Part shown: one piece after another, positions 18,260 through 27,250 of the stretch | Position numbering within the stretch: the first letter of the stretch is position 1 | Layout of the letters: each line of letters starts with the position of its first letter | Assembly: GCA_016868585.1 (NCBI GenBank) | Contig: VGGR01000010.1 | Location: 1-51,070 of the forward strand | Direction of reading: 5' to 3' | DNA from: Bacteroidota bacterium | Lineage (GTDB): Bacteria; Bacteroidota; Bacteroidia; Chitinophagales; Chitinophagaceae | DNA length: 51,070 bases | Notes under the pieces: generated by a model | Seen by the model: the letters and a program-made list of their open reading frames with translations, nothing else | The model's database searches: none | What the model was told of the DNA's origin: nothing | Program-made: the position numbers and the translations under genes

Positions 18260-18332
18260 GGGATCAAACAGCAGTTGTTGCCTCTTAAAAACGAGAAAGG
18301 TATTTTCTTATTGTGCAAGGGGGCAAAAAGGA

Positions 18333-18650
18333 CTATTTTTTTGGGGAGGCAGGCTTCTCCGAGATCAGGAACAGGTCTTCGTTGTCTTTTTTCATCAGAT
18401 ATTTTTCCCGGGCATACTTTTCAATGGTAGCGGGATTTTTCTTCAAGGACTCTAACTCCTTGCGTTCCAATTCTATTTGGTCAGTGTAATACTTTTTGGT
18501 TGTCTCCAATTTCCGCAATTCTTTTTTTCGGCCTAGTTGCGTAAACAGGTCATTTTTATCCAGGAACAATACAATCACTATAAAAATGGCAGCGGCAATA
18601 AAATATTTATTGCGAATCCAGGGCGGAATGGTAGAGAGAAATTGGTTCAT
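18333..18650 (-). CDS. FtsB/DivIC-type septum formation initiator
   Basis: This 105-residue protein has the FtsB/DivIC topology: a short cytoplasmic N-terminus, one transmembrane helix (about residues 16-31, YFIAAAIFIVIVLFL), then a coiled coil (about 38-70, GRKKELRKLETTKKYYTDQI and onward). It ends with the family hallmark NPATIEKYAREKYLMKKDNE. These proteins form a divisome subcomplex with FtsL and FtsQ. It sits directly downstream of enolase, an arrangement common for ftsB in bacteria, and the gap carries a possible weak terminator. Confidence 0.9.
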   Translation of the reverse strand: MNQFLSTIPPWIRNKYFIAAAIFIVIVLFLDKNDLFTQLGRKKELRKLETTKKYYTDQIELERKELESLKKNPATIEKYAREKYLMKKDNEDLFLISEKPASPKK

Positions 18651-18668
18651 GTATTCCTCAAAGTTAAA

Positions 18669-18689
18669 GAGGGGCTTGATTTGCCCCCC
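18669..18689 (-). terminator. Possible weak terminator or attenuator after eno
   Basis: Three nucleotides after the eno stop, the minus-strand transcript can form a 7-bp stem (GGGGGGC/GCCCCTC with one G-U pair) around a 7-nt loop. It is followed by a short, interrupted U stretch (TTTAACTTT). It would partly uncouple eno from the FtsB-like gene. The U tract is poor, so readthrough is likely. Confidence 0.45.
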
Positions 18690-18692
18690 TGA

Positions 18693-20003
<1,311 letters not shown>

Positions 20004-20729
20004 TTATGATTCACCGGTCAGATAACGAAATATTTCTTCCAGTTTCATGTCCCGGCGTGGCAAAGATACTTCCTCAGCCAATTTTGTTAAAGGACTATCT
20101 GCTACAATGGTCCCTTTATTAATAATAATTACACGATCACAAAGCGCCTCTACTTCCTGTAAAATATGGGTAGAGAATAAAACAGTTTTTGTTTTACCCT
20201 GTTGCTTGATCAATTCGCGAATTTCTGCCAATTGGTTGGGGTCCAGCCCTGAGGTGGGTTCGTCCAAGATCAACACTTCCGGGTTGTGAATCAAAGCAGC
20301 AGCCAAACCTACTCGTTGCTTATACCCCTTGGATAGTTGACCAATGGTTTTGTGTGCTTCTGATTCAAGTTTTGTCAGGGATAAAGCCTGCTCTACTGCA
20401 GCTGTATAAGTATTTACTTGATGAACCCGTGCAATAAAAGAAAGATACTCCCGTACATAAAGATCAGGGTATAGCGCATTTTGCTCGGCGAGATAGCCTA
20501 TTTTTTTTCGAACGGAAACGGCACCTACAGCCAGATCCCATCCGCAAACCTTGGCTTGTCCTGAAGTGGGCTGCAGATAACCTGTTAAGATTTTAAAGGT
20601 GGTGGATTTTCCGGCTCCATTGGGCCCCAAAAAACCAACAATTTCCCCTTGTTTAACCTGAAAGGAAATATCGTTTACTGCGCGCTGAGTACCATATTCT
20701 TTAACAAGACCATTTACCTCGATGGACAT
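20004..20729 (-). CDS. gldA: ABC transporter ATPase, GldA-like
   Basis: This 241-residue ATPase has Walker A GPNGAGKST, a Q-loop region (IGYLAEQNALYPDLYVREYL), the signature LSKGYKQRVG, Walker B VLILDEPTSGLD and the switch histidine in FSTHI. The start SIEVNGLVKEYGTQRAVNDI and overall pattern resemble GldA, the ATPase of the GldAFG exporter of Bacteroidota. Flavobacterial GldA is about 300 residues, so this one is shorter at the C-terminus. No permease (GldF/GldG) gene is adjacent, so the partner must be encoded elsewhere and the symbol is tentative. It has its own -7 element 4 nt before the ATG. Confidence 0.85.
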   Translation of the reverse strand: MSIEVNGLVKEYGTQRAVNDISFQVKQGEIVGFLGPNGAGKSTTFKILTGYLQPTSGQAKVCGWDLAVGAVSVRKKIGYLAEQNALYPDLYVREYLSFIARVHQVNTYTAAVEQALSLTKLESEAHKTIGQLSKGYKQRVGLAAALIHNPEVLILDEPTSGLDPNQLAEIRELIKQQGKTKTVLFSTHILQEVEALCDRVIIINKGTIVADSPLTKLAEEVSLPRRDMKLEEIFRYLTGES

Positions 20730-20733
20730 GCCA

Positions 20734-20741
20734 CAAAGGTA
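20734..20741 (-). promoter_or_regulatory. TAnnTTTG -7 element for the GldA-like gene
   Basis: TACCTTTG on the minus strand is a perfect match to the Bacteroidota -7 consensus and ends 4 nt before the ATG. No TTTG sits at the usual 19-20 bp upstream. If used, transcription would start at or very near the start codon. Confidence 0.5.
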
Positions 20742-20743
20742 AC

Positions 20744-21376
20744 TCAGAGATCGTCAAATTTGTACAAGGGGCCAATAGGTGTACCCGCAGCCATTTCAAA
20801 AATCGGCTGGATCAAACCGTTGTCAATTCCATAAACCCACCCATGTAAATGGGGATAATGCCTTTGTTTCCAGGCTTTTTGAATTATGGAGGTTTTTGCC
20901 AAGTTCATCACTTGCTCCTGTACGTTTAATTCTACCATGCGAGCTAAGCGGCTTTCTTCATCGTTAATCTTGTCCACCTCCTCCTGGTGAATGCGATGAA
21001 CATCTTTGATACTACGGATCCATTTATTGATGATACCAAAATTATGTTGTGTCATGGCAGCTTTTACTCCTCCACATCCATAATGACCACATACAATTAC
21101 GTGCTTAACTTTTAAGTATTGAACAGCGTACTCCAATACAGTTAGCAGATTCAAATCTGTATGAATCACCAGGTTTGCCACATTGCGATGTACAAAGATT
21201 TCTCCGGGTTTTGTACCTGTAATTAGATTGGCTGGTACGCGGCTATCACTACAACCAATCCAGAGAAATTCTGGTTCTTGAATCTCTGCCATCCGATTAA
21301 AATAATCAGGGTCTTCGCTTATTTGTTTAGCAGCCCAGGCTTTATTATAAGAAAGTATTTTTTCGTATGGTTGCAT
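20744..21376 (-). CDS. can: Beta-class carbonic anhydrase
   Basis: This 210-residue enzyme interconverts CO2 and bicarbonate. Zinc ligands and the active-site dyad are visible: C and the D/R pair in IGCSDSRVPA, and H and C in VIVCGHYGCGGVKAA. EIFVHRNVANLV is the conserved strand beside the active site. There is no signal peptide, so it is cytoplasmic and probably supplies bicarbonate for carboxylases. It ends 14 bp before the GldA-like gene. Confidence 0.96.
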   Translation of the reverse strand: MQPYEKILSYNKAWAAKQISEDPDYFNRMAEIQEPEFLWIGCSDSRVPANLITGTKPGEIFVHRNVANLVIHTDLNLLTVLEYAVQYLKVKHVIVCGHYGCGGVKAAMTQHNFGIINKWIRSIKDVHRIHQEEVDKINDEESRLARMVELNVQEQVMNLAKTSIIQKAWKQRHYPHLHGWVYGIDNGLIQPIFEMAAGTPIGPLYKFDDL

Positions 21377-21459
21377 AAAATTGTATTAAACGTTATTGAA
21401 GATTGATCTCTGTGAATAAGGGTGCATTAACACCCAAGAACTGCTACAGGCACATTCAA

Positions 21460-21756
21460 TCAACAATAGTTTGGTGGAGGAGTGGATTTTTTCAAAAGGG
21501 GAGCAGTAGGTATGTTATAATGCAACAGCCAAAATAAATGAATCGATGCTATAGGCTGTGTTGCAATTGTAGAAAAGTAATATTGGTTAGAGATATCTTT
21601 TTTTTCTTCCTTAATTTCGTTCAATTGATTCGAGCTGCTTTTTTCCTCGTCTACCACAAAAAGGGTTACCTGATTTTTTGCCAGCAACGATTGTGTCAAC
21701 GGGGGCGTAACCGTAAGGGAAAAAACAAAGAGAAGTATGGAAGCTATTAATTTCAT
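21460..21756 (-). CDS. Small secreted protein of unknown function
   Basis: From the ATG at 21756 this gives a 98-residue product with a strong signal peptide (KLIASILLFVFSLTVTPP) and a short, polar, mature part rich in Ser, Gln and Lys. It ends PPPNYC. An ATG-less extension upstream (residue 1 at 21780) would spoil the signal peptide. I recognise no family. It stands alone between the carbonic anhydrase and the nhaA remnant. The length and signal sequence support a real gene, but it could be spurious. Confidence 0.5.
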   Translation of the reverse strand: MKLIASILLFVFSLTVTPPLTQSLLAKNQVTLFVVDEEKSSSNQLNEIKEEKKDISNQYYFSTIATQPIASIHLFWLLHYNIPTAPLLKKSTPPPNYC

Positions 21757-21872
21757 ACTGAGCCACAAATTTATAAGCAATCCAATTTATTTGCCTATGG
21801 TCTTTGTAAAAAATTGGTAAATAATTAACTTGAGCCTTACATACAGCCCTCTAAGGCACTGAATTTCAATTT

Positions 21873-22135
21873 ATGTCTAAAAATCCCTCCGTTACTACCC
21901 ACAATCTGGTTATAACAGGGCTGTTTTTGGACTTTTTTAAAAGTGAAAAATTTTCAGGGTTTTTACTGATTGGGTGTACAGGGCTATCTCTCTTATTGGC
22001 TAACTTTTCATGGGGGGATGACTATGCACATTTTTGGCATCAACCGTTGGCTGATTTAACGGTAGAGCCTCCTTAGTCTCAGCGATCATCGGACTTTTCA
22101 CTTTTAGACTCTTTGGTACAAGATCCATTCCATAA
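21873..22135 (+). pseudogene. nhaA: nhaA Na+/H+ antiporter remnant with the middle deleted
   Basis: The first about 58 codons read as the NhaA N-terminus: FFKSEKFSGFLLIGCTGLSL, then LLANFSWGDDYAHFWHQPL, matching the amphipathic start and TM1 of the family. The frame then meets a stop at 22074-22076. In another frame the sequence from about 22064 reads RASLVSAIIGLFTFRLFG, which matches the last membrane segment of NhaA, and stops at 22133-22135. About 300 codons, including TM2-TM11 and the ion-binding aspartates, are missing between the two. The result is an inactivated gene left by an internal deletion that also shifted the frame. Confidence 0.8.
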
Positions 22136-22158
22136 TTTATTCCCTGCAAAAAAATACT

Positions 22159-24102
22159 ATGTCTTACCCCTATCAACTACGCACCGAAGCTGCTTATCGA
22201 GCTGCTTACAAACAAAGTGTAGAAGATCCCGAAAAATTCTGGGCCGCTGTAGCTGAAAATTTTTCCTGGAAAAAGAAATGGGATAAGGTCTTGAACTGGA
22301 ATTTTGAAGAACCCAAGATAGAGTGGTTTGCAGGAGCTAAACTTAATATTACGGAGAATTGTATCGACAGACATGTAGCAACCTTAGGCGACAAGCCTGC
22401 TATCATCTGGGAGCCCAATGATCCTAACGAACGCGTGCGTGTGGTAACGTACAACCGATTACACAAACGTGTTTGTCAATTTGCACAAGTGCTATTGAAT
22501 AATGGAGTAAAAAAAGGGGATCGTGTTTGTATTTATATGGGCATGGTCCCTGAGTTAGCTTACGCTGTGTTGGGTTGTGCGCGTATTGGCGCCATTCATA
22601 GCGTAGTATTCGGAGGATTTTCTGCACAAAGCATTGCAGATCGATTAGAGGATGCCAAGGCAACATGTATTGTAACCTGCGATGGGGCTTATAGAGGTAA
22701 TAAAGACATTCCGCTAAAATCAGTGATTGATGATGCGCTGATTGGAAATAAATTAGTGAAGAAAATAATTGTCTATAAACGTACCCGCACGCCCGTATCG
22801 ATGTTGAAGGGCCGCGATGTGTGGTGGGAGGACGAAATGGAACATGCCGAATCACAGGTTGAAGTAAATGGAGTAGTACATCAAGAAGTTGCAGCGATGG
22901 ATGCAGAGGATCCGCTGTTTATACTTTACACATCGGGAAGTACCGGTAAGCCCAAGGGAGTGGTACATACTACAGCAGGTTATATGGTGTGGACTAATTA
23001 CACGTTTGTAAATGCTTTTCAATACCAGCCCGGCGATATTCATTTTTGTACAGCCGATATTGGTTGGATTACCGGGCATAGCTATATCCTCTATGGTCCC
23101 CTAAGTGCGGGCGCCACCTGTGTGTTGTTCGAAGGAATTCCCACCTGGCCCGATGCAGGACGTTTTTGGGATATTATTGAAAAACACCGGGTGAACATAT
23201 TGTATACAGCTCCAACTGCCATTCGTAGTTTGATGGGTTTTGGTACAACACCATTGGAAGGAAAAGATCTTTCTTCTCTCAAGGTGCTGGGAACTGTGGG
23301 GGAACCCATCAACGAAGAAGCCTGGCATTGGTACAATAAAAATGTAGGTAAAGAAAAATGTCCCATTGTGGATACGTGGTGGCAAACAGAAACAGGAGGT
23401 TGTATGATCTCCAATATGGCGGGTGTAACACCGGGTATTCCTTCCTGGGCATCTCTACCTATGCCCGGTATTCAACCCATATTGGTGGATGAAGCAGGGA
23501 AAGAAATAACAGTGAAGGACCAACATGGACATTATAAAGGCAACCTCTGTATCAAAGCACCGTGGCCTGGTATATTACGAACTACTTATGGCGATCATGA
23601 ACGTTGTCGTCAAAATTATTTCTCCACGTATCCCGGTCTCTATTTTACCGGAGACGGCGCTTTGAGGGACCAACATGGCAATTTCAGAATTACCGGTCGG
23701 GTGGATGATGTATTGAATGTTAGCGGACACAGACTGGGAACGGCCGAAGTAGAGAACGCTATCAATATGCATGCAGGTGTGGTAGAGAGTGCAGTGGTAG
23801 GTTATCCGCATGATATCAAAGGGCAGGGCATCTATGCGTATGTTATCATGGCGCACCTTCATGGTGATGTGCAACTGATGCGCAAGGATATTTTACAAAC
23901 AGTGACCCGTCAAATCGGACCCATAGCAAAGCCAGATAAAATACAATTTGTAAAAGGACTTCCCAAAACGCGCAGTGGGAAAATCATGCGTCGAATACTT
24001 CGAAAAATAGCAGAGGGGGAAACTAAAAATTTAGGAGATACTACCACCCTGCTGGATCCCGCCATCGTAGACGAGATCGCAGCAGGGCGAATAGCAGATT
24101 AA
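22159..24102 (+). CDS. acs: Acetyl-CoA synthetase (AMP-forming)
   Basis: This 647-residue ANL enzyme makes acetyl-CoA from acetate, ATP and CoA. It has the P-loop LYTSGSTGKPKGVVHTT, WWQTETGG, the hinge TGRVDDVLNVSGHRLGTAEV and the C-terminal PKTRSGKIMRRILR, whose lysine is the usual site of regulatory acetylation. The conserved Trp that limits the acyl pocket is in the WWQTETG stretch. Length is normal for Acs. It begins 23 bp after the nhaA remnant and its last 4 bp overlap the convergent barrel-protein gene. Confidence 0.97.
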   Translation: MSYPYQLRTEAAYRAAYKQSVEDPEKFWAAVAENFSWKKKWDKVLNWNFEEPKIEWFAGAKLNITENCIDRHVATLGDKPAIIWEPNDPNERVRVVTYNRLHKRVCQFAQVLLNNGVKKGDRVCIYMGMVPELAYAVLGCARIGAIHSVVFGGFSAQSIADRLEDAKATCIVTCDGAYRGNKDIPLKSVIDDALIGNKLVKKIIVYKRTRTPVSMLKGRDVWWEDEMEHAESQVEVNGVVHQEVAAMDAEDPLFILYTSGSTGKPKGVVHTTAGYMVWTNYTFVNAFQYQPGDIHFCTADIGWITGHSYILYGPLSAGATCVLFEGIPTWPDAGRFWDIIEKHRVNILYTAPTAIRSLMGFGTTPLEGKDLSSLKVLGTVGEPINEEAWHWYNKNVGKEKCPIVDTWWQTETGGCMISNMAGVTPGIPSWASLPMPGIQPILVDEAGKEITVKDQHGHYKGNLCIKAPWPGILRTTYGDHERCRQNYFSTYPGLYFTGDGALRDQHGNFRITGRVDDVLNVSGHRLGTAEVENAINMHAGVVESAVVGYPHDIKGQGIYAYVIMAHLHGDVQLMRKDILQTVTRQIGPIAKPDKIQFVKGLPKTRSGKIMRRILRKIAEGETKNLGDTTTLLDPAIVDEIAAGRIAD

Positions 24103-25163
24103 AGTTTTCTTTCAGACCAGTTGAAGGAGCTGGGCTTTTTAGTGGCAGTAATAGTCTTAGTTTTTGCTTTTTCAGGACGTGCTCCCAAGCGAATACCTAC
24201 ACTATACGGACGCATATCCAATCCTTTGTTCCACATATTATTCATCGCAAAGCTGGTATAAAGCGTAATGGGGCCTGCGCCAACTTCACCCACCCATGAA
24301 AACTTGAAAGGCTCTAAATCAAAGTCGCTTCTAAGTTTGTCAACGTCGCCACGCTCTTTTGTTTTGAATCGGGAAGAGTATAAAAATCCGGCACTAACAC
24401 CTGCAGAAAGTCTTAGTCCATTACTTTTTTCTGGCGACGTATTCAGATGCAGCATCATGGGAACTGTTATGTAGTCTGCCGCCAATTTTACTTTATTATA
24501 CTCAACCATTCCCAAATAGATAGCGGTAGGATTTTTTTGGAACTGAATGTTTCCCTGTTCAAAGCGATAATTATTCATCTCAAGCCCAATTCCATATTTA
24601 AGATTCAATATATTTTTGGCTAAGTTTACCCGCTGCATCAAAATCCAGAGGTTTACATTTCGGGAGGCCGCTACATTTAGTTTTAACTGGTCTTTGCCAA
24701 TGTTTGGTGCCACAAAGCCAGTAGTTCTTGCGGCTGCGTAATTACTCTGGTCATTGTATTGAGAAAATCCAAGGTCCATCACCCACCAGAAGTTTTCAAG
24801 GTTTTTCAGTACTTTTTTCTTTTCTGTTTTGAATAAATCAAATCCCTCTACTTTCTTCAATGGCTTTTTTTTGCGGTTAGTAAAGAAATCGATTTGTTTT
24901 TCGATCATCTCACCCAGTCCCTCACCCGAAACTGAAATCTCAACCGTTTTCTGTTGTTTTCCACCCACTGTATCTATTTTAGTTAAAATGGTGGTTTTGC
25001 CCATCACAATCTTATCGGTTTTGAAAATAAAGCTGTCCTTTTGATTGTTAGTGAGTGTATCTATGGTTTTACCACGGTTGATAATGATGGTGTCTTTCTG
25101 CGCTACAGCAGTAAGGGATAGCAGCAGCGTAATTGCTAAAAGGCCTGAACGAAAAGCAGTCAT
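24099..25163 (-). CDS. Outer-membrane beta-barrel (PorT-like) protein
   Basis: This 354-residue secreted protein has a signal peptide (GLLAITLLLSLTAVAQ). A polar, Lys/Thr-rich region (about residues 20-120) follows, and then alternating-residue strands with aromatic ends (LNLKYGIGLEMNNYRFEQGN, LRLSAGVSAGFLYSSRFKT, MRPYSVGIRLGARP) typical of small outer-membrane barrels. The family is common in Bacteroidota and often annotated as PorT or outer-membrane beta-barrel. The N-terminal extension is of unknown role. The start lies 122 bp from the divergent kbl start. Confidence 0.72.
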   Translation of the reverse strand: MTAFRSGLLAITLLLSLTAVAQKDTIIINRGKTIDTLTNNQKDSFIFKTDKIVMGKTTILTKIDTVGGKQQKTVEISVSGEGLGEMIEKQIDFFTNRKKKPLKKVEGFDLFKTEKKKVLKNLENFWWVMDLGFSQYNDQSNYAAARTTGFVAPNIGKDQLKLNVAASRNVNLWILMQRVNLAKNILNLKYGIGLEMNNYRFEQGNIQFQKNPTAIYLGMVEYNKVKLAADYITVPMMLHLNTSPEKSNGLRLSAGVSAGFLYSSRFKTKERGDVDKLRSDFDLEPFKFSWVGEVGAGPITLYTSFAMNNMWNKGLDMRPYSVGIRLGARPEKAKTKTITATKKPSSFNWSERKL

Positions 25164-25261
25164 GGGATTTTTGTTTAGGGCCGTAAAAGTAGTTGTTTAA
25201 ACTTCAAAATTATGTTAAAGACGGCAAAAGATTCCAGTAATTACACCAATGGCAAGGGCTC

Positions 25262-25269
25262 CTATCTTT
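25262..25269 (+). promoter_or_regulatory. TAnnTTTG -7 element upstream of kbl
   Basis: TATCTTTG is a perfect match to the Bacteroidota -7 consensus. It lies 16 bp before the kbl ATG, with AAAGGG directly upstream of the start codon. No clear TTTG is found 19-20 bp further upstream. Confidence 0.5.
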
Positions 25270-25285
25270 GTGGCAAATAAAGGGT

Positions 25286-26473
25286 ATGAACAAGAAATTA
25301 GTGCAACGTGTAGGCGCTGAGTTGGAAGAAATTAAACAGGCAGGACTTTTTAAAACAGAACGTGTAATTGAAAGTCCACAGGGGGCGGTGATTAAAGTTG
25401 CTGGCCGTGAAGTGCTCAATTTCTGTGCAAATAATTACCTGGGGCTTTCTTCTCATCCCCGAGTAATAGAAGCGGCACACCACGCTATCGATCAACGCGG
25501 TTATGGAATGAGTAGTGTACGTTTTATTTGTGGAACACAGGATCTACATAAAGAACTGGAAACAAAAATTTCAACTTTTCTCGGCACAGAGGATACTATT
25601 TTGTATGCAGCCGCATTTGATGCAAATGGCGGAGTTTTTGAGCCTTTATTCAATGAGGAAGATGCGTTAATATCTGATGCGTTAAATCATGCTTCAATAA
25701 TTGATGGCGTTCGTCTTTGTAAGGCACAGCGTTTTAGGTATGAGCATAACAATATGGAAGATCTGGAGCGCAAACTTCAGGAAGCCGCTTCTTGCCGAAG
25801 CCGGATCATTATCACTGACGGATCTTTTAGTATGGATGGTACTATTGCACAGCTCGACAAGATTGTTACACTCGCAGAAAAATACGATGCCGCGGTTATG
25901 ATCGATGAATGTCACTCCTCTGGTTTTCTTGGTAAAACAGGAAGGGGCACACATGAGTATCGTGGGGTGATGGGTAAGATCGATATCATTACCGGTACCT
26001 TGGGTAAAGCACTTGGAGGTGCTTCCGGTGGGTTTACCAGCGGACGGAAAGAAGTCATTGAAATGCTGCGTCAGCGTTCAAGACCGTATTTGTTTAGTAA
26101 CACCCTGGCTCCTTCGATTGTAGGCGCTTCAATTGCGGTATTGGATATGCTCACAGAAACCACTGCATTGCGAGATAAGTTAGAGTATAATACACGCTAT
26201 TTCAGAAGAAAGATTACAGAAGCTGGATTTGACATCAAGTCAGGCGATCATCCAATTGTGCCCATTATGTTATACGATGCGGTGCTGGCACAGAAGATGG
26301 CCGCTCGTCTACTTGAGGAAGGAATCTATGTTATTGGATTTTTCTACCCGGTGGTGGCCAGAGGGCAAGCCAGAATCCGAGTGCAAATAAGTGCCGCTCA
26401 TGAGCAAGCGCATCTTGACAGGGCTATTGCCGCCTTTATTAAAGCAGGTAAAGAGCTGGGCGTACTAAAGTAG
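25286..26473 (+). CDS. kbl: Glycine C-acetyltransferase (2-amino-3-ketobutyrate CoA ligase)
   Basis: This 395-residue PLP enzyme of the alpha-oxoamine synthase family joins glycine and acetyl-CoA to 2-amino-3-oxobutyrate, or cleaves it during threonine breakdown. The N-terminal FCANNYLGLSSHP, the AAAFDANGG region, and the Schiff-base lysine in GTLGKALGGASGGF are intact. SSVRFICGTQDLHKELE and the C-terminal RARIRVQISAAHEQ match Kbl. 8-amino-7-oxononanoate synthase is a close relative but the motifs fit Kbl better. No threonine dehydrogenase gene is adjacent. The ATG at 25286 was chosen because an upstream TTG would lie in the promoter element. Confidence 0.93.
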   Translation: MNKKLVQRVGAELEEIKQAGLFKTERVIESPQGAVIKVAGREVLNFCANNYLGLSSHPRVIEAAHHAIDQRGYGMSSVRFICGTQDLHKELETKISTFLGTEDTILYAAAFDANGGVFEPLFNEEDALISDALNHASIIDGVRLCKAQRFRYEHNNMEDLERKLQEAASCRSRIIITDGSFSMDGTIAQLDKIVTLAEKYDAAVMIDECHSSGFLGKTGRGTHEYRGVMGKIDIITGTLGKALGGASGGFTSGRKEVIEMLRQRSRPYLFSNTLAPSIVGASIAVLDMLTETTALRDKLEYNTRYFRRKITEAGFDIKSGDHPIVPIMLYDAVLAQKMAARLLEEGIYVIGFFYPVVARGQARIRVQISAAHEQAHLDRAIAAFIKAGKELGVLK

Positions 26474-26479
26474 GGTGGT

Positions 26480-26487
26480 TACCTTTG
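26480..26487 (+). promoter_or_regulatory. TAnnTTTG -7 element for the beta-lactamase-like gene
   Basis: TACCTTTG lies 7 bp after the kbl stop and 17 bp before the chosen ATG. It matches the Bacteroidota -7 consensus exactly, so the downstream lipoprotein gene may have its own promoter as well as kbl readthrough. Confidence 0.45.
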
Positions 26488-26504
26488 CTCGAAAGATCAT
26501 CGGG

Positions 26505-27236
26505 ATGCGTAACCTTTCTTCCATAGCCTTACTACTTATCCTAAGTGCCTGCACTTTCAATACAGTTGAGCAGGACTCCAAGCTGGAAACTTATTTCCGG
26601 GAAAATAATCTCAAGGGCAGTTTTGCCATTATGGATAATGGAACGGGAAGGTTTACCGTTCATGACCTCAAACGTTTTAGAGACAGCGGTTATTCACCGG
26701 CAGGTACATTTGCTGTGGTCCAGGCACTGATTGGTCTGCAAACCGGACAGATTACGGGTGTAACATATGTGGATACGGATAGTTTACCCGTGTTGGAGAA
26801 AAAAGGAGCGCAGGCCTGGATGGATTCATTAGGTTATGGCGCTCGTAATGATAATGAACTGTTCAAGATCAACAAGGTTGATTCTTTCTGGGTGGACAAT
26901 TCATTAAAAGTTACACCGGATGCACAATTAGGATTAGTAAAGCAATTGTACTTCGGACAGCTTCCCTTTTTTAAAGTCTATCAGGAAATGGTTAAAAGAG
27001 TATTGTCCAGGGAGGAAAATACGCTTTATCGATTGGGGTATACTACAGGGGTGGGAACTGAACCAGGAGGGAATCAAATTGGGTGGGTGCTGGGTTGGAT
27101 CGAAGAGAACAATCACGCTTACTTTTTTGTTTTAAATTGTGAGTCAGCCACAGCTGAGGAAAATTGGTCAGCTCAGTTAGTAAGTCATGTGAAGAATATC
27201 TTAAAGGGTCAGGGCTTTTTTGAAGGGAACAGATAA
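26505..27236 (+). CDS. Class D beta-lactamase-like lipoprotein without catalytic residues
   Basis: This 243-residue lipoprotein (lipobox LSAC near residue 16) aligns by eye to the OXA/class D penicilloyl-serine hydrolases. LETYFRENNLKGSFAIMD, the YSPAGTFAVVQALIGLQTG segment, VTPDAQLGLVKQLYFGQLPF, and IGWVLGWIEENNHAYFFVLN follow the family order. In families such as OXA these contain S-T-F-K, S-x-V and K-T-G. Here the first is G67-T-F-A70, the second appears deleted and the third is T180-T-G. Every residue needed for acylation is therefore lost. It may be a ligand-binding or structural pseudoenzyme. The start at 26505 gives the clean lipoprotein signal, and an upstream GTG at 26475 is possible. 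Confidence 0.72.
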   Translation: MRNLSSIALLLILSACTFNTVEQDSKLETYFRENNLKGSFAIMDNGTGRFTVHDLKRFRDSGYSPAGTFAVVQALIGLQTGQITGVTYVDTDSLPVLEKKGAQAWMDSLGYGARNDNELFKINKVDSFWVDNSLKVTPDAQLGLVKQLYFGQLPFFKVYQEMVKRVLSREENTLYRLGYTTGVGTEPGGNQIGWVLGWIEENNHAYFFVLNCESATAEENWSAQLVSHVKNILKGQGFFEGNR

Positions 27237-27250
27237 CTAATGTAATTGTC

